From: Nymphaea colorata | Lineage: Eukaryota; Streptophyta; Magnoliopsida; Nymphaeales; Nymphaeaceae | Reading direction: 5' to 3' | Length of the DNA: 64,000 bases | Assembly (NCBI RefSeq): GCF_008831285.2 | Contig: NC_045138.2 | Location: 34,691,934-34,755,933 of the forward strand | Made by a program: the position numbers and the translations under genes | Shown here: positions 27,501 through 41,500 of the stretch, piece after piece | Position numbering within the stretch: position 1 is the first letter of the stretch | Layout: every line of letters starts with the position of its first letter | The notes under the pieces: model-generated | The model's input: only the letters and a program-made list of their open reading frames with translations | What the model was told of the DNA's origin: nothing | The model's database searches: none

Positions 27501-30500
27501 GAGGACAAAACATATCGAGGTTGATTGTCACTTCATTAGGGATTTGGTGCAGGAAGGAGTTACATCCAGTGCATGTTTCATCAGAGAACAAGGCAGCAGA
27601 CTTACTCACTAAGGCACTATCATTCGCGAGTTTACAAGAGGTTGTAACAAGCTGACCATGATTGACATCTATGCTCCAGCTTGAGGAGGAGTGTTAGAAT
27701 ATTAGTTAATGAAGGTTGTTTTATGAAATTTTAAGAAGTTACATATGTCTTAACTTTTATATTTCTTGAGGAATCATATGTAATTTTTTGTTTTAGCCGC
27801 CCCTCACTAATTTCTTTTAATTAGAGATTAGGGTTAATAGCAATTAAGGATTTTGCTCTCACCGTCGCTCTCTCTCTCGACCTCGTCTCTTCTACCTTGG
27901 TTTCACGCAACAAATGAAATTTCCAGGAAACCCCTATTAAGAGCTAAAAGAGCATCAACTACTCGGAAGCCAAAACAGTGAGAATGAAACTAGTATCCAA
28001 GTCCAGCTCAGTTACATTTCCTTAATAATTAAACAATGACAAGAAAAAATCTATCAAACTCATGGTTCTAAGTTCTAACTTCTAACTCAAAGAATGATTT
28101 TCTCTGAATTGGACATGTACTTTCAAAGACACTGGATTTTCTCTGATTTGGATATGCAGTTTCAACGAGGACGGAAACATGTAAAGAAGGTTTCTACAAA
28201 TGAAGTGAGAATAAGAACCAAAATTTCAGATCATGCTGATGAATTAAGTTTAGAACCTTCTCTCTCATTGGCAGAGATTACCTTCAAAAGAGGAGCAGGA
28301 GGTTTCTCTTCACCAGGTTTTGGGGACCACTCAAGCAAAACTTGATTTTTCTCCACAGCCTCTCGTATGTGAGTATACATATTCATAGCAGTCCTTGAAT
28401 GGAAATCTCCACCAGCTCTGAAGGCATTCAGCATACTCTTGCAGTTTGAAAGGTGGGCCAAAATTCTCAGCTCCAGCTACCAAGAAAAGAAAAAATCCAC
28501 TTTCAGTATAGAAAGAGTAGGGGAGAAAAATAATACGGCAACAACCACCATTAGCATGACCCCCATATATCATCAATTTAGACAAAAAAAACCTGCCCAT
28601 AATCAGCAACGATAAGAGAATTCCCAGGTTCTGCTACAAATGCTTGTCGAATTTTATAACGGTCCTTCTCCAAGGCAGGCTGGTTCTGAAAGATAGCAAG
28701 AACAGCAATAGTAGCAATACCAATTAGGCAGTTAGATGCATGACAGCATACAGTTTTACAGAAAACGCAGAACACTTATCAGCCAGAGGCACAATGCCAG
28801 ATGCAGGTTTCATAAAACATAATTTTGATCGATAAACTTGGAAGAACAGCTTATCAAACCTGCTAATGTAAGAAGGAACATCATTTCCAATATTTCCATT
28901 GAAGTGTTAAAATATGCATATGTGTCATATATTTGTGTAGTAGTACTATGTTTTACATCTACATGCTTGTGAACATACTTCCTATAATGTGTATGTGTGT
29001 ACATATAGGACCAGTTGATCAATCCGCTAGTCACATATTTTTTTCACATTTTTGAAAAGAACTAACTATGCAGATATGTTCATGTGTAAAACTATGAAAA
29101 TCGGTATAAATTCCATATCCGTTGAACATACAGATGAGTTTTATAAGGAAAAAAAAATCTGAAAGCTAGTTCCAATTGAAATCCATGGGAGAGAGACTCC
29201 CTACCCTTATTAACCATCATAAAAGAATTTACGTACATGGAAGAATGAGAAGAAAACAGAAACACAAGCTGAAACAACTCATCACTACTGGTCCAGCAAA
29301 AGAAAAGTCTTTACAAATTTCTAACAGAGCTACTACTATTCGAAAGACAGGTCGCAGAAGATATCCAAATAGTCCCATACAGAAACCATGCGGGTCAGCC
29401 AATTTCATAAGTCCTGTCTTGATCGCTGCATGACAACAATCTTGTACCAACCTCCAGAGGAAGTTTTTGCTCAACAACCACAATGCTATCAATCTGGAGC
29501 CCCTTGCTCAACCATTCAGGTGGCCATTTCCTTCCACCCTCAATCATACCTCTAAGCCTTCGCATCCAACTTTTATTGTTGCCAGAGACATTGATGGTTC
29601 CTTGACTGGAATTTACTATTTCCAGCCCCCATTCCAGCACCTTCCTCTCTGCCTTGTCATCCCCACCGCCAATTTCCTCTTTACACCATACCCGACCTCC
29701 ATTTGTAACGGGGTTCACAAAGCCATTAACTACCCTAGCACACCCCTTCCATCTGTTAATAATATGCACCACCTAAACCTGTTCCTCCTCCTGCGCCTCA
29801 CCCCCACAGACTAAACAGGTTCAAACCCAAATTTTAACTTCCTCCTCTATCAAACTATCTCTCCATTTAATAGCCATGAAAGCATCTGCAGTGGCTCCAA
29901 ATTGAACACACATTGACTATCAGGAACGCAACCTTCATCATGAATAGACTTGTTCCTCCACCACCATACCCTCCAACAGACTACATGAGAACAGATAGTC
30001 CAGCATTGTTTCAACCATTTTTTTTTTAAACTGCACCTTATTCCAAGCTTTGAACTTAGTAATATCAAGCCAAAGAATTCTAGATCTCCCAAAATTCCTT
30101 ACCAGCTGACTCCGTACCTTGTTGATCACCTTGCAATCAATGAGTAAATGATAGTTACTCTCTTCCTCCTCTCTGCACAACTGACATCTATTAACTAATT
30201 GAATCCCATATTGTTCAACCGATCAACTGTGAGAAGCTTGCCTTCACAAGCCAAATAAGTGAACCAACATGCCCTCGCAGGAGCCTTGTTAGTCCAAAGA
30301 TCTTTCCTCCATCACTCCTCTCTTCCTCCTGGATTAAGGACCTTCCAGATAGAGTGCGCTTTGAGATCTCCACTACCATTCCTCCATATAATGTTATCTT
30401 TTTTATCATTAAGCACAAGGTTTCTTACTCTATTGCCAAATTTTGGAATCAAACCTTCAAATCTAGCCATTTTTTCCTTGGCTACACTGACTTTCATGGA

Positions 30501-33500
30501 CAGAGACTTGTAAGCTTCATCATATTTCTCTCCTCCCACAACCCTGATTAGAATGCGATCCAACCAAAAGTCAGTCCAAAATCTACATCTTTGGCCATTT
30601 CCCAATCTGAAAGCTAGTTATTAAACTTCCATCAACCTTTTACCTTTTAACTTTTTGTTTGTGCCTTTGTGGATGAGTGTTGTGAGCAATGTTTTAAAAC
30701 CTGGTGAGTCAGGACTCGACTCGTTCGTTCTTGACTCGTGACTCGGCAGGTCAACTCGGTCACTCAGGCTGGGTTTTGTTAACTATTGCTTTAAAAGTAA
30801 AACAATGTACAAGTCATCATTTAAATATAAACAAGTTGTAAAATAACGTGAATACATGTATAATTCATACCATCAAGTAATACCTAAGTTACATTGTCTA
30901 TTTTGTTAACAAGAAATTGATAACAAGATTCATAATTGCATTTGTCAAAGAAAACTGTGTGGCAAGAATCAACATATCAACGGAAAACAAGCCAATAAAA
31001 ATCAAACACTAAAAATAACACATTCAACATTTACAACTATCTAATGGTTAACAAATACAACATATATGTTAATATGATATAAAACTAAAAATCCAAAACT
31101 AACAACTCCAATGTCCTAATTTCCTAAAACTTGAAATAAATACACTGACACCATATAAGAAGTAAAACCTAATTAGTTTTACCTTTTCATTTGTAATATA
31201 TAAATTTATAAATGAACAATAATTCTAAATTCTTATACTCCAATAATTTAGAAGATTCATGTCAAAATTTAAGTAATATAATAAACAAATGACCTTGTTA
31301 ATTCCAAAATACAAAATTTGCCACTAGACCACACTGAGTCAAACAAGCTTCAGCCGAGTCAAACCAAGTTTCAGCCAAGTCATGCCGAGTTTTGACAAAA
31401 ACCGAGTCTCCTTATTGGGTTGACTCGTTAGAGGGCCGAGTCAAACCAAGTTAACCGAGTCAGCTTGTTGGCAACTTGGCTCGGCGAGTTTTTAAACACT
31501 GGTTGTCAGTCCATGTGTGAGAGAGTAAGCCTTACATTATGGCTTAAACATCAATATTCAGAGTGCATTTTATGCTAACTACATAAATGCACAAGCAGAA
31601 CACACATTCTACTAAAGAATAATATATATCATACTTTTTTGACAATCCTGTCATGGGCATGGTGACACTTGTAAGAAGACCCTACATAAAGATATATTAA
31701 GAACACTGACCATCATAACAATAGACCATAATTTATTAATTTTGTAGCTTTTGCAACTGCTTGACTGAATGAAGCTTACATTGGCTGAATGAAGCTTACA
31801 CACTGCACATAGGAGTGGGCAACAGGCGAGCTTGCCAAATCGACCCACGGGCTGAATTGACTGGGCTTGTCCCAGCTTGATTGTTTAAATGACTGGTTGA
31901 AACAGCGGGCACCAGCAAAGGCCTGTATATGCATACATGATATCCAATCCAGCCATTTTGCCCCTTGTTTTTCATTTTCAGAAGACTCACCATGTTAGAT
32001 GATTCTAAACAAATTCTTTTGACTCAGTTATGAAGAGGTTGATACCAGAATGCTGACCCAGTAACATACTAATCCAGGTTAACTCAAGCAATTAATGAGT
32101 AGACTTATCGGGTTCACCAAATAGGGCATAAAGCACATTAACACTAACTAGATTAGTTTCATTTGTTTTATTTATGCCCTCCACTTTTTGGAATGATGTT
32201 GAAATGAAAATTTAGTGGAAGACATCAACTAGTTAAATTTTTTCATTTCAAATCTTTTTATCCATAGAACAACTACATAAACTTTGCATTAATCATCTGT
32301 GAGTTGTAAATTTTTACAGTTTGCAAATTACAAGTGTGCTACCCTAAGTTCCATCTGCTTTATAGGTCTTCAACTTCATATTAGTGTTTTTACTTGTTCA
32401 ATCAAAGTGCTGCATGATACGTTCGATGTGAAGATTCTTGGAGTTCAAAGGGCCTCCCATGCAGGACTCTCCAGACATGGAGGTTTCTTACACAACAAGA
32501 AGGCGATGGAAGGTACAGTTTGCCAAACCATCCAATGCAAGAGCTATTTTGGTCTATTGATTCTTGAGCATGGCTGATTGCAGTCATCCAAGAGAGAGTG
32601 TGTGTGTGTTTGTATGCTACAAAACTAAGAACATCCCAGACTCAATCTGATCCAATAAAATACTTGCACTCAATCTCAAGGTCAAAGATAATCTCAAACA
32701 TATGAACCTGCAAATTTGGCCGCCTAGAAGATAGCCGCCCAGTCTCAGTATTGATATTTAATGAACAATGTATACGCCCATTTTTTCCCATTATTTCCTT
32801 TCCCTGTAGTAATAGAAAACAAAACACAGAACATCACTATAGCAAAATTACAGAAGATGCAAAGATGGATACATGGATATAATTTACAGATGTCATCCTG
32901 AAAAGAAAATGAGAAACAACCAGCGCCGCTGCATGTATAAACCTTTTGTCATTTTTCCTAACGATATCCAAGCTAGAGAAAGTTGATAAAAAATGCTCAT
33001 GCACAAAAACACATGCCTGCCACCCATATACACACTCACACTATGTGGAACAACTGAATGGCATGCCCCAGTGCCACTGTTTCACCGTGTATGGAATGCT
33101 AGAAAATGAAACTTCCACACAATCTAATTCTACACGATCCAACAAATGTTCTTTGTTAAAAATCAGCTGCTATTGCTTTTTTAAAAGTAAAATCATGAAT
33201 TTCTAAGGCATCAAATTCTGTCATACTGAGTCTTTCATTTTTCTTGTTCTTGGTTTAACTTCTTGCACACCCATTCACTCTTTGTGCAGTAGGCATGTAA
33301 TCTTTTCAGAATATTAAGAGGATTCTGGTCATTCTAGAAGACCAGACCAGCTAAACATTCAGCTGGTTCAACAGTCAGTCATATATTAAGCTGGTTACCC
33401 AATAGGTACTCATTAGGTTCTCTGTACAGAAACAGGGGTATGACTTGTCACATAGGTATAGGCACAGGTGCCGGTATGGAGCATTTTCAAAAAAAAAATC

Positions 33501-33501
33501 A

Positions 33502-33538
<37 letters not shown>

Positions 33539-35349
33539 CTTCAATATACATAGTGTTTTTATCTTTTTTTTTTGTATCTTACTTGTTTATGGCTTATGAG
33601 ATGTTTAGTCTTTATGATGGAAGTTTTATTTAGAAGCTATGTCACATAAGTACGGGTACGGGTGCGGGTACGGGTGCTAGTACGAGTACGGACCATTTTT
33701 AAAAAACTTGGGTACAGGGGTACGGTTGTACACACACATGCACATATACATATATATGTAAAAAAATTTCAAACAAAATAACATATTCACACGTATATAT
33801 ATCAAAAATTACAAACAGAATATATTCATAAATCATAATCCAAAACTTATCAGCCTATAAGTAAAGGACATCCAACAAACCAAGAACACCACAAAGGGAG
33901 ACGGCCCGAGTCCATCCAAAGAGACGTACACCCGCTCCTCCTTCCATCCTTGTCTCTGACTCCCACTCCCTCTCTGCGCATCCATGGCTGCCGAGGCAAC
34001 GGCCGCCACTAGTACTGTTCTGCCTCTCGTGGGGAAGAAACGTTATAGCGAAGACGATGTGGGGTCTTATGACAACAATGAAGGATTGAAGGGTTTTCAA
34101 TGAAGAAGGGTGGGAGTAAATGGACATGCTTGTCGGACCCTGTGCAGGCGCTGGCGAGCGTTCGGCACGAGTTCGGCGAGCACGGAGGCATGTCCATCGA
34201 GGCGTCCGCGACATTCACGGTCATGGAGCAGGAGACGATGTGGAGGATGTTCGCCGGCGAGCTCGGTCCTGACCGAGATTTCATCATATACAGCCGGCAC
34301 TTCAACCCCACGGTGCTGAACCTCGGCCGGCAGATGGCCGCGCTGGAGGGCACCGAGGCGGCCTACTGCAATGCTAGCGGCATGTCCGCCATCTCCTCCG
34401 TGCTGCTGCAGCTCTACGCCAGCGGCGACCATGTTGTCGCCCCGACGTGCCTCTACAGCGGCACCCACGCTCTGCTCACCCATTTCCTCCCCCAGGCAGC
34501 CAACATCACCGCTACGTTCGTCGACCTTCTTCACTGCCGCTGCCTTCGTCACCGGACGTCACTCGGTGAGAGGTCAGAAGAAACCCTTAAAACTTTAAAA
34601 GAAAACATGTTTTAAGTTTTAAGGGTTTCAAACTTTCATTTTTTTAACGTTAAAATAGTTTTAAAAGATAAAATCAAATAATCGTTAAAATTTAAAAACG
34701 GACATATTTGTACTCGGTCAAATTTGACCGTGTCAAAAATAAGACGGATACGGCCTTCAGTGCATTGACCTTACCCCGGTACGGTCAACGCCGCACCAAT
34801 GGCGTAACGAAGCCCATACCCGTACCGGTACTGGTGTCGCACCGGTACCGGGCGGGTACTCCTCCTTTGGAGGAGTACCCATGTTACAGAGTTTAGAAGT
34901 TATATTGAAGTTATTTAGAAATCAAAATACAGAAAATTGTCATTAAGTCCCCTCATTAATACAGTCTTTATATAGTAGGTTCCGCAATTGGGCTGTCCAT
35001 CTCTCTCTTTCCCCCCTTTATTACATTACTCTTTAGTTAATACTTAATAGCCATTATTATAGCATTAAATACAATTAACATTCATTATTACAACAACTTC
35101 ATTATTCCAAATAGTGTAATTAAGAGGCACACACCTCAATGCATGAGGCATGTGCCTCACTATGCTCCACCCAAGCAAAACGCCTCAAGGCATTAGAGTG
35201 GAGCGACCGTCACACGAGGCGTGTGCCTCAACCTGGTGAGGTGTATGCCTCATGCCAATTTGTGGGGCGTGAGGGACACGCCTCAGCTGCCCTTCAATAG
35301 ACCACTTTCACCCCCCAGATGCTTAAAATCACATAAATATATATACAAG

Positions 35350-35389
<40 letters not shown>

Positions 35390-35523
35390 CAGAGAGAACA
35401 ATTCAATCTTGCTGGATGTTAAATGTTGCTGGATGGCTAAAATGTAAAAATTTGTCACTAAAAAAGTCACTACATTAGGTTCAATGATGGTTTATAATGC
35501 CACAACAGTTTACGGTAGCTTTA

Positions 35524-35582
<59 letters not shown>

Positions 35583-38500
35583 AAATTGAAATCTATCGGC
35601 TGCGGATGGCTAAATATTTAAAAACCATAGCTAAATGTACCATAAACTGTCGTTATAGCATAAAGTGTTGCTGATGCTACCACTGCATGGTATTCTTTGT
35701 AACGGCTTTCAAATGTTGTGTCATCTGCCAACTGGCTGATTTGTGATTTCAATTCATTTGTGTGTGTGTGTGTGTATAAGATTTTAACAAAACAAAAGTA
35801 ATGCATTTTCTAAACACTTATGTATGCACATGTGTGTGCGTGTGTGTGTATCTGTATACTCATACACACACCCAGTCATGTCCCCAGACCCAGACCCAAA
35901 TTTTTAGAAATTGCTCAGCAACCATGTCCCCATGTGCATTTATGACATCAAGGCAAGCATACGATTAGGAGTTGCCCCATATATAAGAAGAGATTCTGCC
36001 CCAGAAAACCTCTCAATAATGCATGATTATAACATGGCTAACAATTAGTACCCAAAATTTACAATTCATCATGGAGAAAATACCAGCACAAACCCAAAGA
36101 TATTGATAAAATCTAACTTTGTGCACATGATGAAGCACCACCAGGTAACTATTTATAAATGCCTTGCCTTTGGCTAAAATTTGAGATTAGTTTCAAGTTA
36201 CTAGAACAAAATTAAAGACAAAGATCATAAAAAAATCAAAGAAGATGTGATGCAACGCAGTTACCTGTAAAGGCAGAATGAAGTTCGATATTAGGGCATC
36301 AATGGAGCTCATCTGACAAAGAGCTGCAATAGCATGACATGCTTTCTTCCCCTCCTCGCCACCTCCAAATGCATGAAATGCTGATCCATATACAGATTCA
36401 TCTTCACTAACTTGTGCAACAGATTTTGCTTCTTGCTCTACGTCACCTGCTTTGTCATTGTTAGACTGAAAATCATAATCATCGCCCATGACATCATAAA
36501 GTTCTGCAGAGATCTTCCCAGCAAATGTTTTTAAAGCATCACTACTAACAGAAGGCCACCCTGAGGGTGTATACATCTCCGTGCGAATTTTAGCTTTAAG
36601 AAGATGGAGCTCAATATTTCGGTACTTTGGAGCTGCCTTCTTGCCTTTCTCAGGAACATAATCAACATTAGGAACTCTGAAAGTCCGCTTGCAAGGAATA
36701 TGCTCATTTGGATCCTTGCTGTTAATACAGCAATATAAGAAATTGTAATATAAGAAACAAAGTCAAACGTACACAAATTATAAATTTTAAAAAATTAAAA
36801 AGAATGATGTACAACACTTAATCAGATGGTTCTAGTTGAGCTAATAAAACACCCAAACTTTGACTCCCAGACTTAGATGAATTGGATAACTTGATAAAAA
36901 CTAAGTCATGGGCAACGATATCCCACAATTTCCCAATTGGCAACCACTTAAAGTGTAGTTGTCTCCCATTCGCAAACCTTTCAGCCTTTCACAATTGAAA
37001 GGCAGGGATTAATGCCTTCTACTCCAACCGTAAGACGTAGCTCTTCCACTTGACATTTGCTTTTTCCTTTTTCCCTTTATAGTTGCTTTATTGTTCCAAA
37101 CAAAGAGGATGTTTAGCACTTTTGCCAATTGATTAACAGAGACTCATATCCAAATCTCAACTTTTCTTTTCCAGTTTTCTGGAAACAGAGAGAAAGGAAT
37201 CACATTGAAAGGGAAAACAAGCAAGAGACCAAGGAAGGAGATCCAATGACCTTCCAGCAACTACCAAACGAGACACTTGATATTGGGGGAGTTGTAATTA
37301 AAGATGGTATTCATGAGTAACTCATCCATTCACCAACTGAACAGTTTACAGAAACCACTAGCTAAGCCATTTAATAGGACAAAAAATTCTAACCACATGT
37401 GTTCTCAACCATCCTGTGAACCGAACGGTAACTTATCAAGTCACTAGCTGAAGAGTTCATATAAACCACCAAACAAGCCATTTAACAACAAAAAATTCTA
37501 AAGAAAGACACTTGACTACCATGTAAACCCGATGGTGGCTCATCCTATCGCTAGCTGAAACACCCTAGACCTAGAGCCTCTATGCGAAAGTGTGGCATGA
37601 AGGAACAAATTGACAAGTTGAGCAGCAGATAAACAGAAGACAAAAGTTACAATAGCCTGAAAATTCACTACATTTTCACACTATAGCTACTATGAAACTC
37701 GTTATGATGTGACAAGATGGTTAAAACAAAGATTACATGCAAGAAACCAGACTAGTACTGTAAGATATGGCCAATTGTTGCAGAACACCAGTGTCTGTCA
37801 TACAACTCAACAAGCATTTGTACTTTGTAATTCTACCAAAGATCAACCAGCTTTGTAACCGAATTAGCCCACTTGTCCAATTTATGATCCACTCAAATCC
37901 AAGCAGCATCTGAAATCCAGGGAACTGGTGGGCTATTTTTTCCAGATGAAAGATTTTCATAGGCTCACAAGGGTCCTAAAAGCTTTTGGATAATCACCTG
38001 GAGGGAGATTAACCACAAGTACAAAAGTAGAAGATTGTGCTTGTCCTAGATCCAACCAAACGGTCATTAGCAAAAAGGAAGTTATGCAGGCATCATCATA
38101 CATAAGTGCATATAGCTCACCAACAGAATCATTAAATAAGGGGCATTTGTAAGGAATAAGGAGATGTGGTAAATACCTGTTTGCAGTCTCACCAAAGAAC
38201 AGCTGACGCAATTGAGCATCACTACCAACATTCATATACAATGCATCTGGACAATATTTTGATGCCCATCTCCTAAACCTGTCAGCAGCAATTTTTTGCT
38301 CATTAGTAGCTATTTTCTCCAAATCTGAGAGGTACTTTCTGTCAACCAACATCCCTTCAGATTCCATTTCAACCAAAAGGACACCAAAAGGACGCCAATA
38401 TTCTTCATAGAAATCATACATATTTCCCCTTCGAGCACCATCAAGTTTCCACTCCATTTTCATCAACTTTTCTTTCAAGCTCAAAAAGAGATCTAAGGTA

Positions 38501-41500
38501 GTTATTGAATCTCTGACAGAGTAGCAAATCCATGGTATTCTCTCCTTCTTTTGAAGCTCTTCAACCGGAGCAAGAGAAACAATTTTTCCTTCAGACCCAT
38601 CTTTCCTAAGTTTTCTTCTTCCAAATACAGTTTTCATGGAAATCTTGCCAGACATCAACATATTCTTCTCAAGTGAACCAGATTCAGACATCACCTTTGG
38701 ATCACCTGTAAGTGCTTCAAGAGAATACCCACCTTCCATGCGTCGAGAGGAATCCCATAGTCGCGCAAGATGCATGGTATCCGCATGAAACCCAGAAACT
38801 TTGATCCCATGATTCTCCAACACGTGGAAATCAAAGCTATAATTATGCCAAACCTTCAAAATAAAGGATAATAATATATTTAGTAAAAACATATGAAGCT
38901 GGTGGTTAGGTCATCACCAACACAAAATTGGTTTGACAGCTACTGCTACCCTTGTTTCCCTTCTCCAGCAAAATCCTTTCTCCAACTAATCCCAAAATAT
39001 ATTTGTCATCTAATAAGATATGAATAAATGTGACTCACACATGGATAATATTAAACACATTCTCATAAAATGCTCAAAGTCCAATGTTCGTTGCCATGCA
39101 CAACGGCTTTACGCCTCAGCATGACAAGGAGACCTACATAAAACGTGCCTTTGCCAAAGAAACAAATTGCAACAACCTTAAAATAGTGACTATGGAACTG
39201 GAACGCTGAGTAGTACACTATTTTTATCAATTGCCTTGCACAAAAGAATGTACATGTGTTTCATTGCTTTCAAGATGAAGAACCAAAATATCAAGCATCT
39301 GAAAACTTACTGCAACTTCAAAGTTAAATCCTAGGGAGTGTGCTACATCATCGGCTTTGCAATATAACTGGCAGGCCTGATTTAGATAAGACTTAAACTG
39401 GCATAGAAAATCCTAGGCAGCATGCCACATCATCAATTTTACAACATAACTGGCAGGTATGGTTATAGCTAAAACTTGAACTAGCATAAAACTAGTTGCT
39501 TAAATGTTAGCTATCCTCAGCTGCTTGTCATAACAAAAACCACAATATACATTTTGAAGTTCAAAACTTTACATGTGAGTCATATATTTTGTCTGTATAT
39601 ACTTTTCTACAGAAAAACTAACCATGCATTTAAAATGCCCTTGCTTTAAGGTTGCTTGGGCAAATTAATTCAGTTGCATGCAGCTACGATTAATCTAACC
39701 AGTTTGATGTTTGGGAAACTACTTGATGATACAATTTACAACTTCCTAACACAAACCACTAAATATTTTACAAGGTTCTTCAGATCTTTGTAACCAGACA
39801 TACAGAGAGAGAGAGCAATATGAGCAATAAGAAACTTGCAATATGAAGCTACCTTCTTAATGCCAGGGTCTTCAAAAAATGGAGCAAACGCCATTAAAAC
39901 ATCTCTACCACCATCAAGAATGTCAACCCATATTGCAGTTTTGTCATCACCAAAATTTGTTCCTTTACCAGAATAGACACTGAAGCAGATCAACTCACCA
40001 TTGGCTGCTGGAGTTTCTTGCTTCACATCAATTTTTGCAACCTGCAAAGTATTATTACCACTTATAAATTAGCTGTCTTAGTGTGTAATTTTATGTACAC
40101 TGTCAATTTAGAAACTCCACTGTGGTCACAAATTGTCTATATGCCACATACCATACTTAAACCAAGTGATGCCATTTTTCATACCTCTGTATCACATGCA
40201 TGAACCAAAGACCTGTACTCCCCAATTAGCTTTTCCACAACTACCTTTGCAGTTGAGACATTGTCTACAACAAGCACCTTATCATAGAGACAAGAAAGCT
40301 TCATTCGATCATCTGAAATATAGCTTCCAAGCTCTTCTCTTACATTTTCTTTCCCTATCGAAGCTTCAACAATATCTTCAGAATTAGAAATTTCATCATC
40401 AAGGTTTTTTCTGTTCAAACCAATTCCGGGCACAGCACCATTGACTTCATAATGAATTTTTTCATTTTTGACAACCTCCGTTCCTAGTGGATGACCATTC
40501 GTAGAAATACAGTCTCTCTTTTTACTAGGAACCCGTGGTTTGGAGGCTTCAGCATGCAAAGATAAATCAAGTAATGCTTCCTCGATTACAACTGCATGAG
40601 AATTTGTTCCACTAATGCCAGAACCAGATGGAATAGAATCCCTTGTACCTTCAGACTTGCCAGTTATTAAAAGTGTGTTTTCTGAAGAATCTTCTTTTGT
40701 TGCATTACTTCCAGAAGGATTTGACACAAAGCCATTCTGAGGCATATGCTCTAAAACCCTACGATTTTTCTCAAGTAGCTTGGATGCTCTCAACCAATTG
40801 ATCTCTTCATCCACCCACTTTGAACCTTCGTGCATTGTGCCTGTACCCACTGAAAGATGCTCATTTGCTTGTGCTTTTGGTATCTGTTTTTCCACCAAAA
40901 AATGTGTGGGAGTAGAACACCCTTTTGAAGAAGGTATTGTCCTGGGAGACTTTTTATTTAAGTGGATAAGTGTAGTAGGAGACATCCTCAGATCAGCACG
41001 GACTACATATTTTGAAGTATGGCCACTGTTCATAGGTTTCCAGACATTATCAATCACCCCACGATTCAAACCCATCACTGCTTGCATATCTGCAACATTG
41101 TCACCATCAAGGAGACCAATATCCTGCCTATTAAAAAAAATTAGATTAAATCAGGTAACAGTTTCTTCAGAACCACTTAGAGATGAACAATTGAAATAAC
41201 ATGAAGAGCAAGATTTTTGGGGCATACAAAACTTTGACATACCCAAATTGTTCAATGTTTACTTAGGGGAAACCGCTTTCAGCATAAAACCCTCAATGCC
41301 ACACCCTTGTGCCTCTAAGGTTTTGGCTTGCGTTGCGGCCAGTTACAGGAGAAGAAGAAGTAAACCATGGAACGATATTATGCAATTTTTAATCGTTTGA
41401 CATATGACACATGCAAGAAGAAAGCAACGGAAATCGCTGGAACAGCTAAGGAGAAAAGAAAGAAAATGCAACGTCAATTGTTGAGCCCAAGAAAGCCACG

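Larger units (their letters stand above)
20985..27912 (+). mobile_element. Copia retrotransposon in POLI intron 8, interrupted by a nested LTR element
   Basis: 5' LTR 20985-21216 and 3' LTR 27692-27912, both TGTTAG...CA. The target duplication AATGA (20980-20984 and 27913-27917) is perfect. Gag and pol relics lie between in normal order. The RNase H region is split at 25532/27291 by a second retrotransposon, so without that insertion the element would be about 5.2 kb. LTRs differ at roughly 20 positions by eye, and coding parts have many stops and frameshifts, so the insertion is old. Confidence 0.95.

Noticed and set aside
33640-33740. GGGTACGGGTGC blocks as telomere-like or centromeric satellite
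   Set aside because: The blocks are short, occur at the ends of elements with 8-bp duplications, and do not match the TTTAGGG plant telomere unit.
33984-34573. A working methionine gamma-lyase gene
   Set aside because: It has a frameshift near 34080 and lacks everything after about the first third, including the PLP lysine.
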